DNA of 64,000 nt, from positions 32,776,133-32,840,132 of the forward strand of contig OZ025263.1 in assembly GCA_964019135.1 (NCBI GenBank), in the 5' to 3' direction. Numbering within the stretch: position 1 is the stretch's first letter; the number at the start of each line of letters is the position of its first letter. A program made the translations under genes and the position numbers. The DNA comes from Arenicola marina. Its lineage: Eukaryota > Annelida > Polychaeta > Arenicolidae. The notes beneath the pieces were generated by a model. It saw only the letters and a program-made list of their open reading frames with translations. It was not told where the DNA came from and searched no databases. This document shows positions 25,046 through 36,696 of the stretch, one piece after another.

Positions 25046-25204
25046 TGGCGAGTACGACTAGCGCAACCAGCGCCAGCACCACTGCGGAGAGCACCACCAG
25101 CTTGACAACCCCAACGACAGTCTCGGAAACCACAAGCACCGGAACCAGTGGGACGACGACAACTCCCACCACTGTCACCCCGACCACCAGTGAGTCCACA
25201 ACAG
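25046..25204 (+). CDS. array-1 mucin exon 67
   Basis: Class-3 intron with TGATTCGTTTG, acceptor CATAG. Consensus protein; copy of exon 61. Confidence 0.85.
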
Positions 25205-25419
25205 GTCAGTGATACAACTTTATCATTTTATGTTTAAAGGAAACGTATTTTCTAGGAGGAAACGGGCGTAAAACAAACTAACTTCTTTAACGTCACTTTA
25301 TAAGCGGCATCGGCGATAACATTTCGATTCTCAGCAGCTCAAAGTAGGATTGTAAAGCTGTATGCTGATTCTTTTGATAAGCACGTATGGTGCAGCGTTG
25401 CATTCTCTTTCCACCATAG

Positions 25420-25578
25420 TGGCGAGTACGACTAGCGCAACCAGCGCCAGCACCACTGCGGAGAGCACCACCAGCTTGACAACCCCAACGACAGTCTCGG
25501 AAACCACAAGCACCGGAACCAGTGGGACGACGACAACTCCCACCACTGTCACCCCGACCACCAGTGAGTCCACAACAG
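25420..25578 (+). CDS. array-1 mucin exon 68
   Basis: Class-3 intron, acceptor CATAG. Consensus protein; copy of exon 62. Confidence 0.85.
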
Positions 25579-25796
25579 GTCAGTGATGCAACTTTATCAT
25601 TTTATGTTTAAAGGAAACATATTGTCGAGAAGGAAACGGGCGTAAAACAAACTCTAACTTCTTAAACGTCACTTTATAAGCGACATCGGCGATAATATAT
25701 CGATTCTCAGCAGCTCAAAAATAGGATTGTAAGTCTGTATGCTGATTCTTTTGATAAGCACGTATGGTGCAGCGTTGTAATCTCTTTCCACCATAG

Positions 25797-25955
25797 TGGC
25801 GAGTACGACTAGCGCAACCAGCGCCAGCACCACTGCGGAGAGCACCACCAGCTTGACAACCCCAACGACAGTCTCGGAAACCACAAGCACCGGAACCAGT
25901 GGGACGACGACAACTCCCACCACTGTCACCCCGACCACCAGTGAGTCCACAACAG
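25797..25955 (+). CDS. array-1 mucin exon 69
   Basis: Class-1 intron, acceptor CATAG, TAA in the tract. Consensus protein. Confidence 0.85.
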
Positions 25956-26172
25956 GTCAGTGATACAACTTTATCATTTTATGTTTAAAGGAAACGCATT
26001 GTCTAGATGGAAACGGGCGTAAAACAAACTCTAACTTCTTAAACGTTACTTTATAAGCGACATCGGCGATAATATATCGATTCTCAGTAGCTCACTTTTT
26101 GATTGTAAGTCTGTATGCTGATTCTTTTGATAAGCACGTATGGTGCAGCGTTGTATTCTCTTTCCACCATAG

Positions 26173-26331
26173 TGGCGAGTACGACTAGCGCAACCAGCGC
26201 CAGCACCACTGCGGAGAGCACCACCAGCTTGACAACCCCAACGACAGTCTCGGAAACCACAAGCACCGGAACCAGTGGGACGACGACAACTCCCACCACT
26301 GTCACCCCGACCACCAGTGAGTCCACAACAG
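26173..26331 (+). CDS. array-1 mucin exon 70
   Basis: Class-2 intron, acceptor CATAG. Consensus protein. Confidence 0.85.
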
Positions 26332-26548
26332 GTCAGTGATACAACTTTATCATTTTATGTTTAAAGGAAACGTATTGTCTAGGAGGAGACGGGCGTAAAA
26401 CAAACTCTAACTTTTTTAACGTCACTTTATAAGCGGCATCGGCGATAACATATCGATTCTCAGCAGCTCAAAGTAGGATTGTAAAGCTGTATGCTGATTC
26501 GTTTGATAAGCACTTATGGTGCAGCGTTGAATTCTCTTTCCACCATAG

Positions 26549-26707
26549 TGGCGAGTACGACTAGCGCAACCAGCGCCAGCACCACTGCGGAGAGCACCAC
26601 CAGCTTGACAACCCCAACGACAGTCTCGGAAACCACAAGCACCGGAACCAGTGGGACGACGACAACTCCCACCACTGTCACCCCGACCACCAGTGAGTCC
26701 ACAACAG
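26549..26707 (+). CDS. array-1 mucin exon 71
   Basis: Class-3 intron with TGATTCGTTTG, acceptor CATAG. Consensus protein. Confidence 0.85.
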
Positions 26708-26925
26708 GTCAGTGATGCAACTTTATCATTTTATGTTTAAAGGAAACGTATTGTCTAGAAGGAAACGGGCGTAAAACAAACTCTAACTTCTTAAACGTCA
26801 CTTTATAAGCGACATCGGCGATAATATATCGATTCTCAGCAGTTCCAAAATAGGATTGTAAAGCTGTATGCTGATTCTTTTGATAAACACGTATGGTGCA
26901 GCGTTGCATTCTCTTTCCACCATAG

Positions 26926-27084
26926 TGGCGAGTACGACTAGCGCAACCAGCGCCAGCACCACTGCGGAGAGCACCACCAGCTTGACAACCCCAACGACAG
27001 TCTCGGAAACCACAAGCACTGGAACCAGTGAGACGACGACAACTCCCACCACTGTCACCCCGACCACCAGTGAGTCCACAACAG
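26926..27084 (+). CDS. array-1 mucin exon 72
   Basis: Class-5 intron, acceptor CATAG. G36E. Confidence 0.85.
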
Positions 27085-27302
27085 GTCAGTGATGCAACTT
27101 TATCATTTTACGTTTAAAGGAAACGTATTGTCTAGAAGGAAACGGGCGTAAAACAAACTCTAACTTCTTAAACGTCACTTTATAAGCGACATCGGCGATA
27201 ATATATCGATTCTCAGCAGCTCAAAAATAGGATTGTAAGTCTGTATGCTGATTCTTTTGATAAGCACGTATGGTGCAGCTTTGTATTCTCTTTCCACCGA
27301 AG

Positions 27303-27461
27303 TGGCGAGTACGACTAGCGCAACCAGCGCCAGCACCACTGCGGAGAGCACCACCAGCTTGACAACCCCAACGACAGTCTCGGAAACCACAAGCACCGGA
27401 ACCAGTGGGACGACGACAACTCCCACCACTGTCACCCCGACCACCAGTGAGTCCACAACAG
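27303..27461 (+). CDS. array-1 mucin exon 73
   Basis: Class-1 intron, acceptor CGAAG, donor changed to CAG|GTTAGT. Consensus protein. Confidence 0.84.
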
Positions 27462-27679
27462 GTTAGTGATACAACTTTATCATTTTATGTTTAAAGGAAA
27501 CGTATTGTCTAGAAGTAAACGGACGTAAAACAAACTCTAACTTCTTAAACGTCACTTTATAAGCGACATCGGCGATAATATATCGATTCTCAGCCGCTCA
27601 AAAATAGGATTGTAAGTCTGTATGCTGATTCTTTTGATAAGCACGTATGGTGCAGCTTTGTATTCTCTTTCCACCATAG

Positions 27680-27838
27680 TGGCGAGTAAGACTAGCGCAA
27701 CCAGCGCCAGCACCACTGCGGAGAGCACCACCAGCTTGACAACCCCAACGACAGTCTCGGAAACCACAAGCACCGGAACCAGTGGGACGACGACAACTCC
27801 CACCACTGTCACCCCGACCACCAGTGAGTCCACAACAG
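27680..27838 (+). CDS. array-1 mucin exon 74
   Basis: Class-1 intron, acceptor CATAG. T4K. Confidence 0.85.
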
Positions 27839-28053
27839 GTCAGTGATGCAACTTTATCATTTTATGTTTAAAAGAAAACATATTGTCTAGAAGGGAACGG
27901 GCGTAAAACTCTGACTTCTTAAACGTCACTTTATAAGCGACATCGGCGATAATATATCGATTCTCAGCAGTTCCAAAATAGGATTGTAAAGCTGTATGCT
28001 GATTCTTTTGATAAACACGTATGGTGCAGCGTTGCATTCTCTTTCCACCATAG

Positions 28054-28212
28054 TGGCGAGTACGACTAGCGCAACCAGCGCCAGCACCACTGCGGAGAGC
28101 ACCACCAGCTTGACAACCCCAACGACAGTCTCGGAAACCACAAGCACTGGAACCAGTGAGACGACGACAACTCCCACCACTGTCACCCCGACCACCAGTG
28201 AGTCCACAACAG
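28054..28212 (+). CDS. array-1 mucin exon 75
   Basis: Class-5 intron with a short deletion (GTAAAACTCTGAC), acceptor CATAG. G36E. Confidence 0.85.
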
Positions 28213-28430
28213 GTCAGTGATGCAACTTTATCATTTTACGTTTAAAGGAAACGTATTGTCTAGAAGGAAACGGGCGTAAAACAAACTCTAACTTCTTAAA
28301 CGTCACTTTATAAGCGACATCGGCGATAATATATCGATTCTCAGCAGCTCAAAAATAGGATTGTAAGTCTGTATGCTGATTCTTTTGATAAGCACGTATG
28401 GTGCAGCTTTGTATTCTCTTTCCACCGAAG

Positions 28431-28589
28431 TGGCGAGTACGACTAGCGCAACCAGCGCCAGCACCACTGCGGAGAGCACCACCAGCTTGGCAACCCCAAC
28501 GACAGTCTCGGAAACCACAAGCACCGGAACCAGTGGGACGACGACAACTCCCACCACTGTCACCCCGACCACCAGTGAGTCCACAACAG
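28431..28589 (+). CDS. array-1 mucin exon 76
   Basis: Class-1 intron, acceptor CGAAG. T21A. Confidence 0.85.
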
Positions 28590-28806
28590 GTCAGTGATAC
28601 AACTTTATCATTTTATGTTTAAAGGAAACGCATTGTCTTGATGGAAACGGGCGTAAAACAAACTCTAACTTCTTAAAAGTCACTTTATAAGCGACATCGG
28701 CGATAATATATCGATTCTCAGTAGCTCAATGTATGATTGTAAGTCTGTATGTTGATTCTTTTGATAAGCACGTATGGTGCAGCGTTGTATTCTCTTTCCA
28801 CCATAG

Positions 28807-28965
28807 TGGCGAGTACGACTAGCGCAACCAGCGCCAGCACCACTGCGGAGAGCACCACCAGCTTGACAACCCCAACGACAGTCTCGGAAACCACAAGCAC
28901 CGGAACCAGTGGGACGACGACAACTCCCACCACTGTCACCCCGACCACCAGTGAGTCCACAACAG
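28807..28965 (+). CDS. array-1 mucin exon 77
   Basis: Class-4 intron, acceptor CATAG. Consensus protein. Confidence 0.85.
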
Positions 28966-29182
28966 GTCAGTGATACAACTTTATCATTTTATGTTTAAAG
29001 GAAACGTATTGTCTAGGAGGAGACGGGCGTAAAACAAACTCTAACTTTTTTAACGTCACTTTATAAGCGGCATCGGCGATAACATATCGATTCTCAGCAG
29101 CTCAAAGTAGGATTGTAAAGCTGTATGCTGATTCGTTTGATAAGCACTTATGGTGCAGCGTTGAATTCTCTTTCCACCATAG

Positions 29183-29341
29183 TGGCGAGTACGACTAGCG
29201 CAACCAGCGCCAGCACCACTGCGGAGAGCACCACCAGCTTGACAACCCCAACGACAGTCTCGGAAACCACAAGCACCGGAACCAGTGGGACGACGACAAC
29301 TCCCACCACTGTCACCCCGACCACCAGTGAGTCCACAACAG
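29183..29341 (+). CDS. array-1 mucin exon 78
   Basis: Class-3 intron with TGATTCGTTTG, acceptor CATAG. Consensus protein; copy of exon 67. Confidence 0.85.
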
Positions 29342-29556
29342 GTCAGTGATACAACTTTATCATTTTATGTTTAAAGGAAACGTATTGTCTAGGAGGAAAC
29401 GGGCGTAAAACAAACTAACTTCTTTAACGTCACTTTATAAGCGGCATCGGCGATAACATTTCGATTCTCAGCAGCTCAAAGTAGGATTGTAAAGCTGTAT
29501 GCTGATTCTTTTGATAAGCACGTATGGTGCAGCGTTGCATTCTCTTTCCACCATAG

Positions 29557-29715
29557 TGGCGAGTACGACTAGCGCAACCAGCGCCAGCACCACTGCGGAG
29601 AGCACCACCAGCTTGACAACCCCAACGACAGTCTCGGAAACCACAAGCACCGGAACCAGTGGGACGACGACAACTCCCACCACTGTCACCCCGACCACCA
29701 GTGAGTCCACAACAG
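29557..29715 (+). CDS. array-1 mucin exon 79
   Basis: Class-3 intron, acceptor CATAG. Consensus protein; copy of exon 68. Confidence 0.85.
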
Positions 29716-29933
29716 GTCAGTGATGCAACTTTATCATTTTATGTTTAAAGGAAACATATTGTCGAGAAGGAAACGGGCGTAAAACAAACTCTAACTTCTT
29801 AAACGTCACTTTATAAGCGACATCGGCGATAATATATCGATTCTCAGCAGCTCAAAAATAGGATTGTAAGTCTGTATGCTGATTCTTTTGATAAGCACGT
29901 ATGGTGCAGCGTTGTAATCTCTTTCCACCATAG

Positions 29934-30092
29934 TGGCGAGTACGACTAGCGCAACCAGCGCCAGCACCACTGCGGAGAGCACCACCAGCTTGACAACCCC
30001 AACGACAGTCTCGGAAACCACAAGCACCGGAACCAGTGGGACGACGACAACTCCCACCACTGTCACCCCGACCACCAGTGAGTCCACAACAG
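29934..30092 (+). CDS. array-1 mucin exon 80
   Basis: Class-1 intron, acceptor CATAG, TAA in the tract. Consensus protein; copy of exon 69. Confidence 0.85.
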
Positions 30093-30309
30093 GTCAGTGA
30101 TACAACTTTATCATTTTATGTTTAAAGGAAACGCATTGTCTAGATGGAAACGGGCGTAAAACAAACTCTAACTTCTTAAACGTTACTTTATAAGCGACAT
30201 CGGCGATAATATATCGATTCTCAGTAGCTCACTTTTTGATTGTAAGTCTGTATGCTGATTCTTTTGATAAGCACGTATGGTGCAGCGTTGTATTCTCTTT
30301 CCACCATAG

Positions 30310-30468
30310 TGGCGAGTACGACTAGCGCAACCAGCGCCAGCACCACTGCGGAGAGCACCACCAGCTTGACAACCCCAACGACAGTCTCGGAAACCACAAG
30401 CACCGGAACCAGTGGGACGACGACAACTCCCACCACTGTCACCCCGACCACCAGTGAGTCCACAACAG
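30310..30468 (+). CDS. array-1 mucin exon 81
   Basis: Class-2 intron, acceptor CATAG. Consensus protein; copy of exon 70. Confidence 0.85.
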
Positions 30469-30685
30469 GTCAGTGATACAACTTTATCATTTTATGTTTA
30501 AAGGAAACGTATTGTCTAGGAGGAGACGGGCGTAAAACAAACTCTAACTTTTTTAACGTCACTTTATAAGCGGCATCGGCGATAACATATCGATTCTCAG
30601 CAGCTCAAAGTAGGATTGTAAAGCTGTATGCTGATTCGTTTGATAAGCACTTATGGTGCAGCGTTGAATTCTCTTTCCACCATAG

Positions 30686-30844
30686 TGGCGAGTACGACTA
30701 GCGCAACCAGCGCCAGCACCACTGCGGAGAGCACCACCAGCTTGACAACCCCAACGACAGTCTCGGAAACCACAAGCACCGGAACCAGTGGGACGACGAC
30801 AACTCCCACCACTGTCACCCCGACCACCAGTGAGTCCACAACAG
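30686..30844 (+). CDS. array-1 mucin exon 82
   Basis: Class-3 intron with TGATTCGTTTG, acceptor CATAG. Consensus protein; copy of exon 71. Confidence 0.85.
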
Positions 30845-31062
30845 GTCAGTGATGCAACTTTATCATTTTATGTTTAAAGGAAACGTATTGTCTAGAAGGA
30901 AACGGGCGTAAAACAAACTCTAACTTCTTAAACGTCACTTTATAAGCGACATCGGCGATAATATATCGATTCTCAGCAGTTCCAAAATAGGATTGTAAAG
31001 CTGTATGCTGATTCTTTTGATAAACACGTATGGTGCAGCGTTGCATTCTCTTTCCACCATAG

Positions 31063-31221
31063 TGGCGAGTACGACTAGCGCAACCAGCGCCAGCACCACT
31101 GCGGAGAGCACCACCAGCTTGACAACCCCAACGACAGTCTCGGAAACCACAAGCACTGGAACCAGTGAGACGACGACAACTCCCACCACTGTCACCCCGA
31201 CCACCAGTGAGTCCACAACAG
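31063..31221 (+). CDS. array-1 mucin exon 83
   Basis: Class-5 intron, acceptor CATAG. G36E; copy of exon 72. Confidence 0.85.
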
Positions 31222-31439
31222 GTCAGTGATGCAACTTTATCATTTTACGTTTAAAGGAAACGTATTGTCTAGAAGGAAACGGGCGTAAAACAAACTCTAA
31301 CTTCTTAAACGTCACTTTATAAGCGACATCGGCGATAATATATCGATTCTCAGCAGCTCAAAAATAGGATTGTAAGTCTGTATGCTGATTCTTTTGATAA
31401 GCACGTATGGTGCAGCTTTGTATTCTCTTTCCACCGAAG

Positions 31440-31598
31440 TGGCGAGTACGACTAGCGCAACCAGCGCCAGCACCACTGCGGAGAGCACCACCAGCTTGAC
31501 AACCCCAACGACAGTCTCGGAAACCACAAGCACCGGAACCAGTGGGACGACGACAACTCCCACCACTGTCACCCCGACCACCAGTGAGTCCACAACAG
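31440..31598 (+). CDS. array-1 mucin exon 84
   Basis: Class-1 intron, acceptor CGAAG, donor CAG|GTTAGT. Consensus protein; copy of exon 73. Confidence 0.84.
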
Positions 31599-31816
31599 GT
31601 TAGTGATACAACTTTATCATTTTATGTTTAAAGGAAACGTATTGTCTAGAAGTAAACGGACGTAAAACAAACTCTAACTTCTTAAACGTCACTTTATAAG
31701 CGACATCGGCGATAATATATCGATTCTCAGCCGCTCAAAAATAGGATTGTAAGTCTGTATGCTGATTCTTTTGATAAGCACGTATGGTGCAGCTTTGTAT
31801 TCTCTTTCCACCATAG

Positions 31817-31975
31817 TGGCGAGTAAGACTAGCGCAACCAGCGCCAGCACCACTGCGGAGAGCACCACCAGCTTGACAACCCCAACGACAGTCTCGGAAA
31901 CCACAAGCACCGGAACCAGTGGGACGACGACAACTCCCACCACTGTCACCCCGACCACCAGTGAGTCCACAACAG
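31817..31975 (+). CDS. array-1 mucin exon 85
   Basis: Class-1 intron, acceptor CATAG. T4K; copy of exon 74. Confidence 0.85.
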
Positions 31976-32190
31976 GTCAGTGATGCAACTTTATCATTTT
32001 ATGTTTAAAAGAAAACATATTGTCTAGAAGGAAACGGGCGTAAAACTCTGACTTCTTAAACGTCACTTTATAAGCGACATCGGCGATAATATATCGATTC
32101 TCAGCAGTTCCAAAATAGGATTGTAAAGCTGTATGCTGATTCTTTTGATAAACACGTATGGTGCAGCGTTGCATTCTCTTTCCACCATAG

Positions 32191-32349
32191 TGGCGAGTAC
32201 GACTAGCGCAACCAGCGCCAGCACCACTGCGGAGAGCACCACCAGCTTGACAACCCCAACGACAGTCTCGGAAACCACAAGCACTGGAACCAGTGAGACG
32301 ACGACAACTCCCACCACTGTCACCCCGACCACCAGTGAGTCCACAACAG
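32191..32349 (+). CDS. array-1 mucin exon 86
   Basis: Class-5 intron with the short deletion, acceptor CATAG. G36E; copy of exon 75. Confidence 0.85.
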
Positions 32350-32567
32350 GTCAGTGATGCAACTTTATCATTTTACGTTTAAAGGAAACGTATTGTCTAG
32401 AAGGAAACGGGCGTAAAACAAACTCTAACTTCTTAAACGTCACTTTATAAGCGACATCGGCGATAATATATCGATTCTCAGCAGCTCAAAAATAGGATTG
32501 TAAGTCTGTATGCTGATTCTTTTGATAAGCACGTATGGTGCAGCTTTGTATTCTCTTTCCACCGAAG

Positions 32568-32726
32568 TGGCGAGTACGACTAGCGCAACCAGCGCCAGCA
32601 CCACTGCGGAGAGCACCACCAGCTTGGCAACCCCAACGACAGTCTCGGAAACCACAAGCACCGGAACCATTGGGACGACGACAACTCCCACCACTGTCAC
32701 CCCGACCACCAGTGAGTCCACAACAG
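32568..32726 (+). CDS. array-1 mucin exon 87
   Basis: Class-1 intron, acceptor CGAAG. T21A as in exon 76, plus a private S35I. Confidence 0.85.
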
Positions 32727-32943
32727 GTCAGTGATACAACTTTATCATTTTATGTTTAAAGGAAACGCATTGTCTTGATGGAAACGGGCGTAAAACAAAC
32801 TCTAACTTCTTAAAAGTCACTTTATAAGCGACATCGGCGATAATATATCGATTCTCAGTAGCTCAATGTATGATTGTAAGTCTGTATGTTGATTCTTTTG
32901 ATAAGCACGTATGGTGCAGCGTTGTATTCTCTTTCCACCATAG

Positions 32944-33102
32944 TGGCGAGTACGACTAGCGCAACCAGCGCCAGCACCACTGCGGAGAGCACCACCAGCT
33001 TGACAACCCCAACGACAGTCTCGGAAACCACAAGCACCGGAACCAGTGGGACGACGACAACTCCCACCACTGTCACCCCGACCACCAGTGAGTCCACAAC
33101 AG
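32944..33102 (+). CDS. array-1 mucin exon 88
   Basis: Class-4 intron, acceptor CATAG. Consensus protein; copy of exon 77. Confidence 0.85.
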
Positions 33103-33319
33103 GTCAGTGATACAACTTTATCATTTTATGTTTAAAGGAAACGCATTGTCTTGATGGAAACGGGCGTAAAACAAACTCTAACTTCTTAAACGTCACTTTA
33201 TAAGCGACATCGGCGATAATATATCGATTCTCAGTAGCTCAATGTATGATTGTAAGTCTGTATGTTGATTCTTTTGATAAGCACGTATGGTGCAGCGTTG
33301 TATTCTCTTTCCACCATAG

Positions 33320-33478
33320 TGGCGAGTACGACTAGCGCAACCAGCGCCAGCACCACTGCGGAGAGCACCACCAGCTTGACAACCCCAACGACAGTCTCGG
33401 AAACCACAAGCACCGGAACCAGTGGGACGACGACAACTCCCACCACTGTCACCCCGACCACCAGTGAGTCCACAACAG
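33320..33478 (+). CDS. array-1 mucin exon 89
   Basis: Class-4 intron, acceptor CATAG. Consensus protein; single-unit duplicate of exon 88. Confidence 0.85.
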
Positions 33479-33695
33479 GTCAGTGATACAACTTTATCAT
33501 TTTATGTTTAAAGGAAACGTATTGTTTAGAAGGAAACGGGCGTAAAACTAACTCTAACTTCTTTAACGTCACTTTATTAGCGGCATCGGCGATAATATAT
33601 CGATTCTCAGTAGCTCAAAGTAGGATTGTAAAGCTGTATGCTGATTCTTTTGATAAACACGTATGGTGCAGCGTTGAATTCTCTTTCCACCATAG

Positions 33696-33854
33696 TGGCG
33701 AGTACGACTAGCGCAACCAGCGCCAGCACCACTGCGGAGAGCACCACCAGCTTGACAACCCCAACGACAGTCTCGGAAACCACAAGCACCGGAACCAGTG
33801 GGACGACGACAACTCCCACCACTGTCACCCCGACCACCAGTGAGTCCACAACAG
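33696..33854 (+). CDS. array-1 mucin exon 90
   Basis: Class-3 intron with private changes (ATTGTTTAG, TTATTAGCGG), acceptor CATAG. Consensus protein. Confidence 0.85.
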
Positions 33855-34072
33855 GTCAGTGATGCAACTTTATCATTTTACGTTTAAAGGAAACGTATTG
33901 TCTAGAAGGAAACGGGCGTAAAACAAACTCTAACTTCTTAAACGTCACTTTATAAGCGACATCGGCGATAATATATCGATTCTCAGCAGCTCAAAAATAG
34001 GATTGTAAGTCTGTATGCTGATTCTTTTGATAAGCACGTATGGTGCAGCTTTGTATTCTGTTTCCACCGAAG

Positions 34073-34231
34073 TGGCGAGTACGACTAGCGCAACCAGCGC
34101 CAGCACCACTGCGGAGAGCACCACCAGCTTGACAACCCCAACGACAGTCTCGGAAACCACAAGCACCGGAACCAGTGGGACGACGACAACTCCCACCACT
34201 GTCACCCCGACCACCAGTGAGTCCACAACAG
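34073..34231 (+). CDS. array-1 mucin exon 91
   Basis: Class-1 intron, acceptor CGAAG with the tract interrupted by G (TTCTGTTTCC). Consensus protein. Confidence 0.84.
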
Positions 34232-34448
34232 GTCAGTGATACAACTTTATCATTTTATGTTTAAAGGAAACGTATTGTCTAGAAGGAAACGGACGTAAAA
34301 CAAACTCTAACTTCTTAAACGTCACTTTATGAGGGACATCGGCGATGATATATCGATTCTCAGCAGCTCAAAGTAGGATTGTAAGTCTGTATGCTGATTC
34401 TTTTGATAAGCACGTATGATGCAGCGTTGTATTCTCTTTCCACCATAG

Positions 34449-34607
34449 TGGCGAGTACGACTAGCGCAACCAGCGCCAGCACCACTGCGGAGAGCACCAC
34501 CAGCTTGACAACCCCAACGACAGTCTCGGAAACCACAAGCACTGGAACCAGTGGGACGACGACAACTCCCACCACTGTCACCCCGACCACCAGTGAGTCC
34601 ACAACAG
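34449..34607 (+). CDS. array-1 mucin exon 92
   Basis: Class-3 intron with GAGGGACATC, acceptor CATAG. Consensus protein. Confidence 0.84.
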
Positions 34608-34824
34608 GTCAGTGATGCAACTTCATCATTTTATGTTTAAAGGAAACGCATTGTCTAGATGGAAACGGGCGTAAAACAAACTCTAACTTCTTAAACGTCA
34701 CTTTATAAGCGACATCGGCGATAATATATCGATTCTCAGTAGCTCAATGTATGATTGTAAGTCTGTATGCTGGTTCTTTTGATAAGCACGTATAGTGCAG
34801 CGTTGTATTCTCTTTCCACCATAG

Positions 34825-34983
34825 TGGCGAGTACGACTAGCGCAACCAGCGCCAGCACCACTGCGGAGAGCACCACCAGCTTGACAACCCCAACGACAGT
34901 CTCGGAAACCACAAGCACCGGAACCAGTGGGACGACGACAACTCCCACCACTGTCACCCCGACCACCAGTGAGTCCACAACAG
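34825..34983 (+). CDS. array-1 mucin exon 93
   Basis: Class-4 intron, acceptor CATAG. Consensus protein. Confidence 0.84.
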
Positions 34984-35201
34984 GTCAGTGATGCAACTTT
35001 ATCATTTTATGTTGAAAGGAAACGTATTGTCTAGAAGGAAACGGGCGTAAAACAAACTCTAACCGCTTAAACGTCACTTTACGAGGGACATCGGCGATAA
35101 TATATCGATTCTCAGCAGCTCAAAAATAGGATTGTAAGTCCGTATGCTGATTCTTTTGATAAGCACGTATGGTGCAGCGTTGCATTCTCTTTCCACCATA
35201 G

Positions 35202-35360
35202 TGGCGAGTACGACTAGCGCAACCAGCGCCAGCACCACTGCGGAGAGCACCACCAGCTTGACAGCCCCAACGACAGTCTCGGAAACCACAAGCACCGGAA
35301 CCAGTGGGACGACGACAACTCCCACCACTGTCACCCCGACCACCAGTGAGTCCACAACAG
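35202..35360 (+). CDS. array-1 mucin exon 94
   Basis: Class-1 intron with several private changes, acceptor CATAG. T22A. Confidence 0.84.
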
Positions 35361-35575
35361 GTCAGTGATGCAACTTTATCATTTTATGTTTAAAAGAAAA
35401 CATATTGTCTAGAAGGAAACGGGCGTAAAACTCTGACTTCTTAAACGTCACTTTATAAGCGACATCGGCGATAATATATCGATTCTCAGCAGTTCCAAAA
35501 TAGGATTGTAAAGCTGTATGCTGATTCTTTTGATAAGCACGTATGGTGCAGCGTTGTATTCTCTTTCCACCATAG

Positions 35576-35734
35576 TGGCGAGTACGACTAGCGCAACCAG
35601 CGCCAGCACCACTGCGGAGAGCACCGCCAGCTTGACAACCCCAACGAGAGTCTCGGAAACCACAAGCACCGGGACCAGTGGGACGACGACAACTCCCACC
35701 ACTGTCACCCCGACCACCAGTGAGTCCACAACAG
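35576..35734 (+). CDS. array-1 mucin exon 95
   Basis: Class-5 intron, acceptor CATAG. T18A, T25R. Confidence 0.84.
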
Positions 35735-35948
35735 GTCAGTGATACAACTTCATCCCTTTATGTTTAAAAGAAAACGTATTGTCTAGAAGGAAACGGGCGT
35801 AAAACTCTGACTTCTTAAACGTCACTTTATAAGCGACATCGGCGATAATATATCGACTCTCAGCAGCTCAAAGTAGGATTGTAAGTCTGTATGCTGATTC
35901 TTTTGATAAGCACGTATGGTGCAGCGTTGTATTCTCTTTCCACCATAG

Positions 35949-36107
35949 TGGCGAGTACGACTAGCGCAACCAGCGCCAGCACCACTGCGGAGAGCACAAC
36001 CCGCTTGACAACCCCAACGACAGTCTCGGAAACCACAAGCACCGGAACCAGTGGGACGACGACAACTCCCACCACTGTCACCCCGACCACCAGTGAGTCC
36101 ACAACAG
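35949..36107 (+). CDS. array-1 mucin exon 96
   Basis: Class-3 intron, acceptor CATAG. S19R. Confidence 0.84.
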
Positions 36108-36324
36108 GTCAGTGATACAACTTTATCATTTTATGTTTAAAGGAAACGTATTGTCTAGACGGAAACGGGCGTAAAACAAACTCTAACTTCTTAAACGTCA
36201 CTTTATGAGGGACATCCGCGATAATATATCGATTCTTAGCAGTTCAAAGTACTATTGTAAGTCTGTATGCTGATTCTTTTGATAAGCACGTATGGTGCAG
36301 TGTTGTATTCTCGTTCCACCATAG

Positions 36325-36483
36325 TGGCGAGTACGACTAGCACAACCAGCGCCAGCACCACTGCGGAGAGCACCACCAGCTTGACAACTCCAACGACAGT
36401 CTCGGAAACCACAAGCACCGGAACCAGTGGGACGACAACAACTCCCACCACTGTCACCCCGACCACCAGTGAGTCCACAACAG
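36325..36483 (+). CDS. array-1 mucin exon 97
   Basis: Class-3-like intron (CAAAGTACTA), tract TCTCGTTCC, acceptor CATAG. A7T; last pure array-1 exon. Confidence 0.84.
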
Positions 36484-36696
36484 GTCAGTGATACAACTTT
36501 ATCATTTTATGCTGAAAGGAAACGTATTGTCTTGAAGGAAACGGGCGTAAAACTCTAACTTCTTAAACGTCACTTTATAAGCGACATCGGCGATAATATA
36601 TCGATTCTTAGCAGCTCAAAGTAGGATTGTAAGTCTGTATGCTGACTCTTTTGATAAGCACGCATGGTGCAGCGTTGTATTTTCTCTCTACCATAG

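Larger units (their letters stand above)
22790..27084 (+). repeat. six-unit tandem duplication in array 1
   Basis: Exons 61-66 (22790-24828) and 67-72 (25046-27084) match in order at an offset of 2256 bp, including intron classes 3 3 1 2 3 5 and the variant TGATTCGTTTGATAAG upstream of exons 61, 65, 67 and 71. The second copy has additionally gained G36E in exon 72. Confidence 0.85.
25046..33102 (+). repeat. eleven-unit tandem duplication in array 1
   Basis: Exons 67-77 (25046-28965) recur as 78-88 (29183-33102) at a constant offset of 4137 bp. Private variants are copied in order: G36E (72/83 and 75/86), donor GTTAGT (73/84), T4K (74/85) and T21A (76/87). Few later differences are seen, for example S35I only in exon 87. 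Confidence 0.9.

Noticed and set aside
28398..32759. Pro/Arg/Gln-rich plus-strand frames (28398-28622 and 32535-32759)
   Set aside because: They exist only where one base change (TTGGCAACC) removes a stop in an alternative frame of exons 76 and 87; no conservation in other units.
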